Source: an uncultured Flavobacteriales bacterium (GTDB lineage Bacteria; Bacteroidota; Bacteroidia; Flavobacteriales_D; Sanyastnellaceae). Taken from it: DNA of 6,580 bases. The notes under the pieces are model-generated. The model had not been told where the DNA came from. It did not search any database and saw nothing but the letters and a program-made list of their open reading frames with translations. Both the position numbers and the translations under genes were made by a program. The stretch spans positions 1 to 6,580 of the forward strand of contig CALCNZ010000186.1 of NCBI GenBank assembly GCA_937897625.1, in the 5' to 3' direction. Shown one piece after another: positions 6,420-6,580 of the stretch (position 1 is its first letter; each line of letters begins with the position of its first letter).

Positions 6420-6580
6420 ATGAGACAAGGAAATATTTCAGTTCAGACCGAAAACATTTTTCCAATTATTAAAAAATTCTTGTATTCAGATCACGAGATC
6501 TTTTTGCGAGAGTTAGTGAGTAACGCAGTAGATGCCTGCCAAAAGGCAAAAACATTGGGTAGCCTTGGCGAACTTAAAGA
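6420..6580 (+). CDS. htpG: HtpG (Hsp90) chaperone, N-terminal fragment
   Basis: This is the 5' part of an Hsp90-family molecular chaperone, an ATP-dependent cytosolic dimer that helps refold client proteins under stress. The window holds 53 complete codons plus 2 bases and is cut by the right edge. The translation begins MRQGNISVQTENIFPIIKKF and continues LYSDHEIFLRELVSNAVDAC. The LRELVSNAVDA helix matches the conserved Hsp90 ATP-binding helix, with the catalytic glutamate at E31 and the Mg/ATP-binding asparagine at N35. The start at 6420 agrees with the usual short lead before the GNI...TENIF block in Bacteroidota homologues. No Shine-Dalgarno is adjacent; an AGGA at 6396-6399 is too far away. 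It is separated from the preceding gene by a strong terminator and so has its own promoter. Confidence 0.96.
   Translation, partial: MRQGNISVQTENIFPIIKKFLYSDHEIFLRELVSNAVDACQKAKTLGSLGELK

Overview
The window looks like a chromosomal segment of a Bacteroidota bacterium, probably of the Flavobacteriales; the order is tentative. Three things point there: a parA-parB-DUF5683 gene string, a very large secreted protein ending in a type IX secretion (T9SS) sorting tail, and start codons preceded by AT-rich leaders without a clear Shine-Dalgarno sequence. Nothing suggests a phage, plasmid, transposon, CRISPR array or tRNA/rRNA gene.

Layout. Bases 1-2255 are a minus-strand operon, read right to left: parA (chromosome partitioning ATPase), parB (CTPase/DNA clamp, overlapping parA by 8 bp) and a DUF5683 membrane protein that starts 2 bp after the parB stop and runs off the left edge. 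parB is split by a single-base deletion at about 895-896. Bases 2256-2478 are a divergent control region between parA and the next gene. It holds two tandem copies of a perfect parS half-site and some DnaA-box-like sequences. On the plus strand follow a purine nucleoside phosphorylase (2479-3288), a hairpin that is probably its terminator, a 966-residue secreted beta-propeller protein with ASPIC/UnbV, Ig-like and T9SS tail domains (3389-6289), a strong intrinsic terminator (6308-6337), a palindrome-rich promoter region, and the first 53 codons of htpG (Hsp90), cut by the right edge.

How they work together. ParA and ParB partition the chromosome origin. The half-sites just upstream of parA would suit ParB-dependent autoregulation or a decayed parS. 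The DUF5683 protein is a conserved but poorly understood membrane partner in this operon. The phosphorylase (nucleoside salvage), the surface protein and htpG (protein folding under stress) look like separate transcription units with no evident shared pathway.

No clearly new biological system is present. The observations most worth checking are the broken parB reading frame, the parS half-site tandem, the Asp at the base-specificity position of the phosphorylase, and the palindromes plus sigma-54-like element ahead of htpG.
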